64,000 nt of DNA. Origin: JANSWP01 sp041941305. Lineage in GTDB: Bacteria > Bacteroidota > Bacteroidia > Chitinophagales > Saprospiraceae. The notes beneath the pieces were generated by a model, which was not told the origin of the DNA, ran no database searches, and worked only from the letters and a program-made list of their open reading frames with translations. A program made the translations under genes and the position numbers. The stretch lies in assembly GCA_041941305.1 (NCBI GenBank), contig JBGTQJ010000022.1:62001-126000 (forward strand), written 5' to 3'. Shown piece after piece: positions 44,471 to 53,800 of the stretch (positions are counted from its first letter, which is position 1; each line of letters opens with the position of its first letter).

Positions 44471-46228
44471 TTAATTAAGATTAAGTTCAGTCAATGCCTT
44501 CTGAGCTACCTCATGTCCTTGCCTCGCTGCTTTGGTATACATTTCAATTGCATAATCAATGTCTTTTTCCACTCCCAATCCTTCATGGAAAAGGTATCCC
44601 AAATTGAATTGGGCTCCTGGGTGTCCTTGATTTGAAGCCGGCATCCACCATTCAAGAGCCATGGCATAATCTTGCTCCACACCCCATCCTTTAAAAAATA
44701 AATAACCCAGGTTAAGTTGGGCACTGGCATATCCCTGATTGGCAGCCTTCTCGTACCATTTCATTGCGAGGTGGTAGTCTTGCTCAACGCCCAATCCACT
44801 TTCATACATTACGCCCAAATTATATTGACCAGCAGCAAGACCTTGTACAGCTGCTTTATGATACCATTCTACCGCCTTGACATAATCTAGCTTTACTCCC
44901 CAACCTCTATAATACATAAATCCAAGGCTGTTTTGAGCAGTGGCATCACCCTGTTTGGTAGCTTCTTCCAACAATTCAATTGCCTTACCAGCATCTTTTT
45001 CCACACCTAGACCATTTTGATACATGGAACTTAAATTTACCAATGCCTTTACATATCCCTGTTTGGCAGCCAAACTATACCATTTAATGGCTTCCACGTA
45101 ATTCCTTTCTACGCCAATTCCCTTTTCAAACATGTAGGCAATATTGTACTGGGCTTTTTCATATCCCTGATTGGCGGCATTGGTATACCATTTCAAAGCT
45201 TTATCAAAGTCCTGTTGTACACCTAATCCTTCAAGGTACAAAACACCTAAATCGTACTGTGCATCTACCTGCCCTTGCATTGCTGCCTTTGTATACCATT
45301 CAAATGCCTGCTCTATATCTTTATACTCATCAGGTCCTACATGAAGTACATTCCCCAAATAATATTGAGCATCCGCATATCCCTGCACAGCAGCCAAACT
45401 AAATAGCTCAATGGCTTTGCCATAATCTTGCTTTATCCCTATTCCATTTTGGTACATCAATCCCAAGCCAGCTTGAGCTTCTGCATATCCCTGGTTTGCT
45501 GCTTGCTCATACCATTCTGAAGCTTTTTTGTAGTCTTGCGCTATCCCTATTCCCTCAAAATACATATAAGCTAAATTTGATTGTGCAATCACATTTCCTC
45601 GCTCCGCTATTTCCCTCAGCAAATTGGTCACTTTTGTGAAATCTCTCTCAACACCCAGTCCTTCACGATACATTAATGCTAAATTCAATTGTCCCAATTC
45701 ATCCCCATTTTCAGCGGCTTTTGTGAAAAGTTCGACAGCCTTTGCATAATCCCGAGTTATTCCTATTCCTTTTTTATAAACGATTCCCAAATTACTTTGC
45801 GCGTGCGCATTTCCCAGATTTCCTGCCCTTTCAAAAAGATTTATAGCCTCCTCAATGTTGCCCAAGAAAAATGCAGCATTTCCACGATTAAAAAAATCAG
45901 AGGCTTCTATTTCCGCCTGATTCACCATCTCTTTTAATTGCCGAATACTATACCCAGTTTCCGCTTCAATTCTATTTTCACAAAACAAAACACTCGCAGA
46001 ATCACACTGGCTTCTCAATTCAAACAATTCTTGAAGCAGCATATGCATTTCTCGATCTGTTTTTAGTATCTCCTTGGTTCGTTCACCCACCTCAGAAGGA
46101 AGAAAGGTCAATAACAAAGTAATAATTGCCAGGACGCCACCGATAAAGGTGATTTTACTAGGCATAGACCATCCAAGGAATTGCTTCCAGGTAGGAATCA
46201 GTTTTACCTTTTTTTGGGATTTGGTCAT
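44471..46228 (-). CDS. membrane-anchored Sel1-repeat protein
   Basis: A 585-residue protein. One membrane helix (about 26-45, FIGGVLAIITLLLTFLP) follows a basic N-terminus. A linker with two cysteines and a coiled segment leads into about 13 tandem Sel1-like repeats of 36 residues (pattern A-x-x-x-L-G-x-x-Y-x-x-G-x-G-V-x-x-D-Y-x-K-A-x-x-W-Y) from about residue 105 to the end. Sel1 repeats form a solenoid for protein binding, often in signalling or stress pathways. With no downstream enzyme domain it is probably a scaffold on the periplasmic side of the inner membrane. It is divergent from the EAD-ABC gene. Confidence 0.85.
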   Translation of the reverse strand: MTKSQKKVKLIPTWKQFLGWSMPSKITFIGGVLAIITLLLTFLPSEVGERTKEILKTDREMHMLLQELFELRSQCDSASVLFCENRIEAETGYSIRQLKEMVNQAEIEASDFFNRGNAAFFLGNIEEAINLFERAGNLGNAHAQSNLGIVYKKGIGITRDYAKAVELFTKAAENGDELGQLNLALMYREGLGVERDFTKVTNLLREIAERGNVIAQSNLAYMYFEGIGIAQDYKKASEWYEQAANQGYAEAQAGLGLMYQNGIGIKQDYGKAIELFSLAAVQGYADAQYYLGNVLHVGPDEYKDIEQAFEWYTKAAMQGQVDAQYDLGVLYLEGLGVQQDFDKALKWYTNAANQGYEKAQYNIAYMFEKGIGVERNYVEAIKWYSLAAKQGYVKALVNLSSMYQNGLGVEKDAGKAIELLEEATKQGDATAQNSLGFMYYRGWGVKLDYVKAVEWYHKAAVQGLAAGQYNLGVMYESGLGVEQDYHLAMKWYEKAANQGYASAQLNLGYLFFKGWGVEQDYAMALEWWMPASNQGHPGAQFNLGYLFHEGLGVEKDIDYAIEMYTKAARQGHEVAQKALTELNLN

Positions 46229-46510
46229 TTTTGAAGATTGGATTTGGAATTAAAAATCATCTCAAGGTAAGGTTATTTTTGGATAGAGGAGCTAGGATGA
46301 ATAGATGGAATCTGTTAACTTTTGTTGATTTCACGAGATAAAGAGATAAATATCCTTGCAACAATTTATCAATAAGCCATTTGAACAATTTTACAAAATA
46401 GAATAAAAATATATCGTAGAAATATGCCAAAATCCCAGTGTTAGCAAAAGGCATTTTGTTAAATTTAGGTCCTGAACAAAAAGTCAAAAATTTCCAAATT
46501 AAATTATGGA

Positions 46511-47776
46511 ATGAAAACATCCCAAGAAAAAGCTAAAGATCTAAAAGAAGAGATAATCCTATATATCACAAATGCGAACCTTGATGAGGCATTAAAACTA
46601 ATGCTTGATTTGGCTATGTTGATAAATCCGGAAGACCTTCCAACTGTTCAACAAATGATGTCGCAACATAAAAGAATCGTGAAGGATAATATAAAAGGAA
46701 TCATTTCACGAGATCGTTATAATCTGGAAATAAACGTTGTTTCAAACAATATATTAACCTTAACCAATTCATTGTTTGATGAAATAAATAAGGAGCGGCC
46801 TAATAATCTTAAACTAAATGATGACCCTCAAGAAATAATTGAAAAACAGGAATTAAATAACAATATTATATTCGAATCCAAAGATTTAGGTAAAACTTAT
46901 AAAAGAACAAAGTTTGCTCTTTCGAATATCAATTTAACTATCAAAGAGGGAGAGATCACTGCTATTGCTGGTGCAAATGCTGTAGGAAAAACGACACTCC
47001 TAAGGCTAATCGCTAGTGATTTATTACCAGACTATGGAAATGTATATTATCCACTATTTTCTAATAAATCAAAGTTGGATTACTCCGAAATAAAACAGCA
47101 TATTGCATATATCCCTCAGGAAATCCCTAAGTGGTTTGGGTCATTGAAGGATAGTATTCATTTTGAGGCAGCAATGCATGGTATTAAGGGGAAAGCAAAT
47201 GATGAGGCTGTAAACTATATTCTTGCCCGGCTAGGTCTCGAAAAATACAGTCAAAATACATGGAAAGAGCTTTCAAGTGGTTACAAACTCCGTTTTCATC
47301 TAGCTAAAGCTTTGGTTTGGAAACCAAGACTGCTTATTTTAGATGAGCCACTTGCTTTTCTTGATATTAAAGCACAAAGAATTGTATTAAATGATTTAAG
47401 AAACCTAGTTAAAAATGGTACATCTCCTCTTTCAGTAGTTATAAGCTCCCAACATTTACTAGCCATAGAAGATATTGCTGATTATTTTGTTTTCCTAGAC
47501 AACCAACGTATTCTCTATAATGGCGATGCAAATGGTTTTAATTCAAATAGTACTGTTAAAATCTTTCAAATAAGAACATCGGCAGCTCTTGGAGAACTCA
47601 AAGCAGCCTTTCAAGGTATTGATTGCAAAATATGGTCTTTATATAGAAAAGTATTCATTCTTGAAATAGATCAAAAAGTACAAGTTCAAGAAATTTATTC
47701 GCTTTTATCAAAATTTCCAAAAGAAGTCAATCAGGTACAGGATATTACTCTTTCATTGAAAAGATTTTTCTTATGA
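46511..47776 (+). CDS. ABC ATPase with N-terminal EAD11-like domain
   Basis: A 421-residue protein. Residues 8-93 are helical and follow the pattern of effector-associated domain 11, with LDEALKLMLDLA in the first helices and IIKGIISRDRYNLEIN-like sequence (KGIISRDRYNLEINVVSNN) before a final helix. Residues 118-340 are an ABC ATPase: Walker A GANAVGKTT (154-162), signature LSSGYKLR (254-261), Walker B LLILDEP with Glu279, and switch His315 in SSQHL. Q-loop IPQEIPKW is present. A C-terminal 80-residue domain follows. Its stop overlaps the start of the next gene (ATGA). It should energise the two adjacent membrane proteins. An EAD fused to an ABC ATPase is unusual; the EAD call is from recalled pattern. 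Confidence 0.75.
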   Translation: MKTSQEKAKDLKEEIILYITNANLDEALKLMLDLAMLINPEDLPTVQQMMSQHKRIVKDNIKGIISRDRYNLEINVVSNNILTLTNSLFDEINKERPNNLKLNDDPQEIIEKQELNNNIIFESKDLGKTYKRTKFALSNINLTIKEGEITAIAGANAVGKTTLLRLIASDLLPDYGNVYYPLFSNKSKLDYSEIKQHIAYIPQEIPKWFGSLKDSIHFEAAMHGIKGKANDEAVNYILARLGLEKYSQNTWKELSSGYKLRFHLAKALVWKPRLLILDEPLAFLDIKAQRIVLNDLRNLVKNGTSPLSVVISSQHLLAIEDIADYFVFLDNQRILYNGDANGFNSNSTVKIFQIRTSAALGELKAAFQGIDCKIWSLYRKVFILEIDQKVQVQEIYSLLSKFPKEVNQVQDITLSLKRFFL

Positions 47777-49104
47777 ATCCTAAAAAATCATTCATAGGAA
47801 CTTTAGTCAAGAAGGTAAATCATTATGTACTTACCCATTATCCTATAGTATGGAGTATTAATGCGCATTACTTTTTTCTACTATCTTTTATTGTAGGAAA
47901 TATTCTGGTTTTATTTATCGGTTATTTTTTTTCTTTTCCCCTTGATTTTCTCTCTTCAGAAAGTTTAAAGGCTGGCGATACCAATTTATTTTTAAATTAT
48001 CTGGTTGTAATTATTTTTTCAATTGCCACTGCTATTATTTTGATTTGGTCGATATTCCTTAACAGAAATCGACCAAGAACTTCCTCCATCAAGAAGTACA
48101 ACTTATTGCTTTTGTGTTGTTCTTCTTTAGCTTTAAATATTTGGATATTTCAAAATTTAGTTACGAATGATGTGGCTCAGCTTGAAAAAAATGAGGACAT
48201 TTTACAATTAGAAAAAATCCTTGTTGGCACAATTCATTGCCAGGAAAAAAATAATAGTGGATCTTTTATCAAAGTAGATAATCGAATATATTCGGTTGGC
48301 TCAACCCCCACTTTTTCAGATGAAATAATACAAATAGATAGTTTCATAAAATGCAATGAAGATTCCTTAAAATCTTTTGGAGAACATGTAATTTTTTTTC
48401 GCGATCAGAAGAGTTTAATTTATTTTTCAAAATATGTTGATAAATATAATTTGCTAAAAAGTGAACGCAATCTATTAAACTTAGAGGAAAATTTTGAGTG
48501 GAATTTTTTGATGAATTCCCCAAAGGAGATTAATCAGGATAGTATTTCAAGTTTCCCAATAATATTTGGTAATATCCATAGAACCAGGCATTACAGGACT
48601 CCCTTATTATTTATTACAAATGCAAAAAAAGGCACTTTTTATTTTTGGGGTGACAATCAATTTCGGCTACTTTTTTTTCTTGCATTTATTTTACCAGGCT
48701 TGATTTTCATTTTTACAGAAAGTGTTTTGTTTGACTTTATTCTTTCCGTATTTATTTTCCTAATACTTAGTTCATTATTATCACTATTAGTTTCTGGTGG
48801 TGGTGACTACAATGTTTCTACGCATTTAAATTATGTGTTAGTATTTCTAAGTGGGTTTATAGTTTACAGAGCAGTCCTATTAATATTTTCAAAAGAACTT
48901 GATAGGTTGTATAGGCTTATTGTGAATATCGGCTTCTTTTTTATACCATTAGCTTTTATGAATGTCTTTGAGTTTGGTAAGGTAAAATATGAAGAACTTG
49001 ATTTATCTATGATTCTAACATCAATAATCGTTTACGTTATTTTTACAAATATCTACTTGTACATTTTTGTTTCCCGGAAGGAAAAACACCCTAACAGATT
49101 TTGA
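47773..49104 (+). CDS. polytopic membrane protein, ABC partner A
   Basis: A 443-residue integral membrane protein. It has three helices in the first 125 residues, a loop of about 145 residues (with EKILVGTIHCQEKNN), then four or so helices to the end. Its start overlaps the ATPase stop by four bases, so translation is coupled, and it is the obvious permease-like partner. The segment HYVLTHYPIVWSINAHYFF is repeated in related form (HLLLNHPRLWASKIHY) in the following gene. No known permease family is recognised. The substrate, if any, is unknown. Confidence 0.75.
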   Translation: MNPKKSFIGTLVKKVNHYVLTHYPIVWSINAHYFFLLSFIVGNILVLFIGYFFSFPLDFLSSESLKAGDTNLFLNYLVVIIFSIATAIILIWSIFLNRNRPRTSSIKKYNLLLLCCSSLALNIWIFQNLVTNDVAQLEKNEDILQLEKILVGTIHCQEKNNSGSFIKVDNRIYSVGSTPTFSDEIIQIDSFIKCNEDSLKSFGEHVIFFRDQKSLIYFSKYVDKYNLLKSERNLLNLEENFEWNFLMNSPKEINQDSISSFPIIFGNIHRTRHYRTPLLFITNAKKGTFYFWGDNQFRLLFFLAFILPGLIFIFTESVLFDFILSVFIFLILSSLLSLLVSGGGDYNVSTHLNYVLVFLSGFIVYRAVLLIFSKELDRLYRLIVNIGFFFIPLAFMNVFEFGKVKYEELDLSMILTSIIVYVIFTNIYLYIFVSRKEKHPNRF

Positions 49105-49144
49105 ACAACCGAATAAAGATGAACAATACTTAAGATAATGAGCT

Positions 49145-50500
49145 ATGTCCCTAAATTTTAAATTATTTCCAGATTTTTTGCATAAAATTGATAGACACCT
49201 TTTATTGAATCATCCAAGACTCTGGGCTAGCAAGATTCATTACATCCTATTTTCATTTTTGATTTATGGCAATTTGTGTATGCTTATTTTGGGGTATTTT
49301 TATCCTATTTCAGGCAAATTAATACCTAATTCAATAGATGACCCTCAATACTTATATTTTAATTATGAACTAATACAGTTGGATGGACTTTTTATATCAG
49401 TATCTTTTTTTTGTTTTCTCCTATGGGTTGTCTATCTAAGGCAAAATTGTCCCAAATCTGTTTCTCTGTCTTTGTTTTATATGTTTTTAGTTTTTCTATC
49501 TTCTATCGTATTGAATCTATTCACTTTCAACAACGTCTTAAGTAAAAGAGTCAGCAAATATTTAGAATACGAAAAGTATCTGGAGTATGAAAAAATACTT
49601 AAAATGGATCAAGATGTTTTCTATATTGAAGATAACAATTACCTAAAAATTGATTCATCGTACTTTCACCTGGAATCAAAAAGCTTTGTTTCATCCCATG
49701 ATATAGATATTCGTAATCTAGATGAAAAGTCATATAAATTTGACCTTATTTTATTAGAAAATTTAGAGAGTTTAAGCCGTTTAAAAGATTATACTTCCAG
49801 TTTCCAATTAGATAAAATGGTAATTAAAGCCAATGATAGAACTGTAAGTTCAATGGCTGTAGAGGGGGAACATAACATTCTAAAACCATTAAATCCCTAC
49901 TATAATAATCATATTTCTTCTGACACTTTAAACTTTCCCTTTATTTCATATGCCATATCTTCTGCAAATAGACAATTTTTCGCCCCTTATAAACTTATCC
50001 AAAATGCATTAGAGGATCAACCTTTAATCAAAGACCAGACTACAATCTTTAAATACATTACAAGCCCAATTTATTTAATAATTCCAATGTCCTGTTTGGC
50101 CTGCTTAGGCTTCTTGTTTTATTCTTTCAAGCTAAAAATAGCTTTAGGAGGTATTCTTTTTGCTTTTATCCAAATGATAATAATCTCAAATTTGAACTTT
50201 GGGTCTAAAGAATCTATCATTAATAATATCGTTGTATTAACTTTCCTATGGGCAATTCTTTTACTTTTAGCATATCTCACACGTCTAAAAAGAACCAATT
50301 TTAAATTATTGGTTATTTCTTCAATACTAGCATCCTGCTCTATAGTGGAACAATTCTCTTCAGAACTACAAACGATTACCACTTACTCAAATGATACACG
50401 CTTTATGACACTGTTGAACTCTTTGGTTTTTATAGTATTTATTAGTTTTTGTATTCACTTTCTCGTTGTTAAGAACAAGGATAATCCCCAAATCGAATAA
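49145..50500 (+). CDS. polytopic membrane protein, ABC partner B
   Basis: A 451-residue integral membrane protein with the same plan as its upstream neighbour: an N-terminal L-x-x-HP-x-LW-x-x-x-I-HY motif, three helices, a loop containing KYLEYEKILKMDQDVFYIED that matches the neighbour's loop in position and partly in sequence, and several C-terminal helices. The two are therefore paralogues, probably forming a heterodimer driven by the EAD-ABC ATPase. The gap to the previous stop is 40 bases. The last helix is followed by a short polar tail. Confidence 0.75.
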   Translation: MSLNFKLFPDFLHKIDRHLLLNHPRLWASKIHYILFSFLIYGNLCMLILGYFYPISGKLIPNSIDDPQYLYFNYELIQLDGLFISVSFFCFLLWVVYLRQNCPKSVSLSLFYMFLVFLSSIVLNLFTFNNVLSKRVSKYLEYEKYLEYEKILKMDQDVFYIEDNNYLKIDSSYFHLESKSFVSSHDIDIRNLDEKSYKFDLILLENLESLSRLKDYTSSFQLDKMVIKANDRTVSSMAVEGEHNILKPLNPYYNNHISSDTLNFPFISYAISSANRQFFAPYKLIQNALEDQPLIKDQTTIFKYITSPIYLIIPMSCLACLGFLFYSFKLKIALGGILFAFIQMIIISNLNFGSKESIINNIVVLTFLWAILLLLAYLTRLKRTNFKLLVISSILASCSIVEQFSSELQTITTYSNDTRFMTLLNSLVFIVFISFCIHFLVVKNKDNPQIE

Positions 50501-50861
50501 AAGATTACATAATTTTCCTTTTCCAGTTTATCCCCTTTTTGTATCACGTAAACATTTTGAATTGTAAGTCTCTGCTATTTGTTGGTGGGTGATTGGTAAC
50601 TAGCAACATAGATTAATTAGTGGATTAGGAGTTGGGAGGTTTAGCTTAAGTTTTTTAGTGTTTACGAAATTAATTTTGAGGCAATACATTCATAGTGTTG
50701 CGAAATTAAAACAAATTGATTAATTTTGATTTCAATTAAAAACAAATAGTTTTTCGAGTGTTTGCCAAACTTTTTCTCGTTGGTTCTGCTTAATTAAAAT
50801 TAAGTTTCTAAAGACCTAACGGACTATACCTTTATTCCTCACTCCTAAATCCTCCAAAGCC
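50501..50861. other. intergenic region, nothing recognised
   Basis: About 360 AT-rich bases before the large T9SS adhesin gene. TACCTTTA at about 50826-50833, one mismatch from the -7 consensus, lies about 30 bases before the start and could be its promoter. No gene or repeat is seen. Confidence 0.4.
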
Positions 50862-53800
50862 ATGAAAAAAGTTGTCCTTTTTATCATTTCCGTTTCCTTT
50901 TTTGCTTTTGATGTTTTTGGTCAATTTGGTTGTCCAGTATCACCAAACCCAATAGAAATCAATATTCCTATACCTTCTTATTGTCCCATTTCTCCACCTT
51001 CAATTGATTGCGATGGAGACCCTGATGATTGTGAAATCTCACTTCTTGCCATGGCAAACAATCCATCATTTCACTTAACTGTAACTTATGTAGGAAATAA
51101 TACTTATCGTTTAAAGTGTAAAAATTGTTATAGAAATTGTGATGGTGATTGGATAACCAATGGTTGTGAAACAGAAGTTTGTTTTAATGAAAATCATTGC
51201 GGAGCCTGCGGAAATGCTTGCCCAGACCTACCGAACACTGATGATGATTGCTTTCTTGGCATATGTTATGCTGATTGCGAACCACTATGGACAGATTGTA
51301 ATGGTATTCCTGGATTTCCCGGACCTGATGGCTGTGAATGTCCGGTTCTTCCCAATGTAATCAGTTGTCAAAATAATCAATGTGATCCTAAATGTGAAGA
51401 TGGCTATTTTGATTGCGATAATAACATTGATGAGCCAGGAGGAAATGGCTGTGAAACCAAAGAAGATGAAAACAATTGCGGTGACTGTGGGTATAGTTGT
51501 TTTGATCATGCACCACCAAATGCAAAACCAGCAAGCCCAGGATGTGTAGATGGAAAATGTAAGTTTGTTTGCCAATCAGGATATGTAGATTGTAATGGAG
51601 ACTTAAATGAAAATTCAAGTGATGGTTGCGAATGTGAAGTAGTGCCAAATGCTAGTTTGGAATGTGAGAATGGTCAATGTGTTTATACTTGTGCAGATGG
51701 TTTTGATGATTGCGACAATAACATGGGAAATGGCTGCGAAACCCACATTGCTGAGGATGTCAACAATTGTGGTGAATGCGATAGGGTTTGTACTCCACCT
51801 AATAATGCAATTCTCAATAACCCTGGCTGTGTAAATGGTTCCTGTAAATTTGTTTGTAAACCTTGGTATATAGATTGTGACAATGACTTAAACGAGGATG
51901 TTTCAAATGGTTGTGAATGCAAAATTAAACCGAACGCCAATTTAAATTGTGATATCGGCTGTCCTGAAGGGTATTCCTGTGTGGAAGATTATAGAGATTG
52001 TAATGGAGATTTGTATTCCTCTGGTGGCGATGGGTGTGAAACCAATATTAAGAATGATGAATTTAATTGCGGAGATTGTGATATCATATGTGACGATAAT
52101 GATCCTTGTACAGAAGACAAGTGTATCAACGGGATTTGTGAAAACATTCCAATTTGCGATGATGGTGACCCTTGTACCATCGATCATTGCAATAACGGAG
52201 ATTGTTATTATACAGACAAGTGCCCACCTCACTTAACGTGTTGTGGCAATGGTTCTTGTCAACCCGACGAAGCAGAGTGTAGAGGCGTTCAGGGTAATAG
52301 CTGTGGGCAATCTTTAATGGCAGGTGAATTTGGAGGTAAAATCTTTCTCAATGGAGAATACACTTTCAGCAGAGGAGAAAAGGATATAATTATTGCTCGA
52401 TATGGAGAAGATAACATTCCAATTTGGAAGAAATTTGCAGGTGGAATAGGTGATGACAGGGGTAATGCCATAACTGTAGATGGGATGGACAATGCAATCG
52501 CCATCGGATACTTTTCTGAAACGACTTACTTTGATTCAAACGTCTTGAATTCACAAGGAGACAAAGATGTATTTCTTGTAAAGTATGATGTTTCAGGACA
52601 GCTTCTGTGGCTTAAAAGCTTTGGTAGTTCCGGAGAGGATATAGGCTATGGAGTCACGGTTGATAAGGAGGATAATATTATCATCACTGGACATTTTCAC
52701 AATGATTTTGAGGTAGATGGAGTTATCCTATCAAGTAGCGGAAACGATGATATTTTTCTCATAAAATTTTCAAGCCATGGAGATCTTATTTGGGCTGAAT
52801 CATTAGGGGGAGCCTATCACGATTCCGCATTTGGAGTTAAGTCTGATTCAAATGGTGACCTCATTGTAACAGGACATTTTGAAGGAACCGTTTTCTTCGG
52901 GAATACCGCTTTTACGAGCTCTGGGATAGCTGACATCTTTATAGCAAAGTTTTCATCGAATGGTGAAATCAAATGGGCGAAAAGAGGATGGGGTTCCAAT
53001 GGAGATTTTTCCAAAGCAATTGCTATAGACAATTCCAACAATATTTTCATTACTGGTGACTTTTACGGCTCTTTGACTTTTGATGGAGACCAAGTTCTAC
53101 AAAGCAGTGGTAGTGCTGATTTTTTTGCAGCCAAATTTGCATCAAATGGTGACTTCCAATGGGTGAGACATGGAACCAGCAATCTTTCAGCGGAAGGAAA
53201 AAGTGTAACCATTGATACAACAGGAAATGTTGTCGTTACAGGTTTATATCAGGGAACATTCAACTTAGAATCTCCTGGGCATATCTTTCCAAATTTAGGA
53301 CTCAGAGATATTTTCTTAGTCAAATATTCCAATTATAATGGAGAGATCTTGTGGAGTAAATCCGAAGGTGGAACAGATAATGATTTTTCATTAGCAATTT
53401 CAAATGATACAGAAGGAAATACGAAATATGCTGGTTGTTTCTTTGGTACCTCTACAATCAATGGAGTTACAAGTACTGCGTTAGGATCTTCGGATTTGTT
53501 TGTAACGGGAATTGTTGATGGAGAAACTGGGAACAATGGAGCGTTGTTCTTCGGTGAAATAATAGCTATAAGCCAGACTTCATGTATTGGTGATAGTGAT
53601 GGGCAAGCATCTATTGAAGTTTTTGGTGGATCGCCTCCGTATACCATTGAGTGGTCTAACGGTGATTCTTCTAAAACAGCTTATAATTTATCTTCTGGTA
53701 CTTACGAAGTTGCAGTATATGACGCAAATAATTTTTCATTTTCAATTGAAGTAGAGATTGAAGAGCCAGAACCCTTAGAAGTTGAAACAATCTCAATCTC

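Noticed and set aside
51285..52232. Several frames opposite or within the adhesin gene's Cys-rich region
   Set aside because: They arise from the repetitive codons of the Cys-rich repeats and have no start signals or family features.
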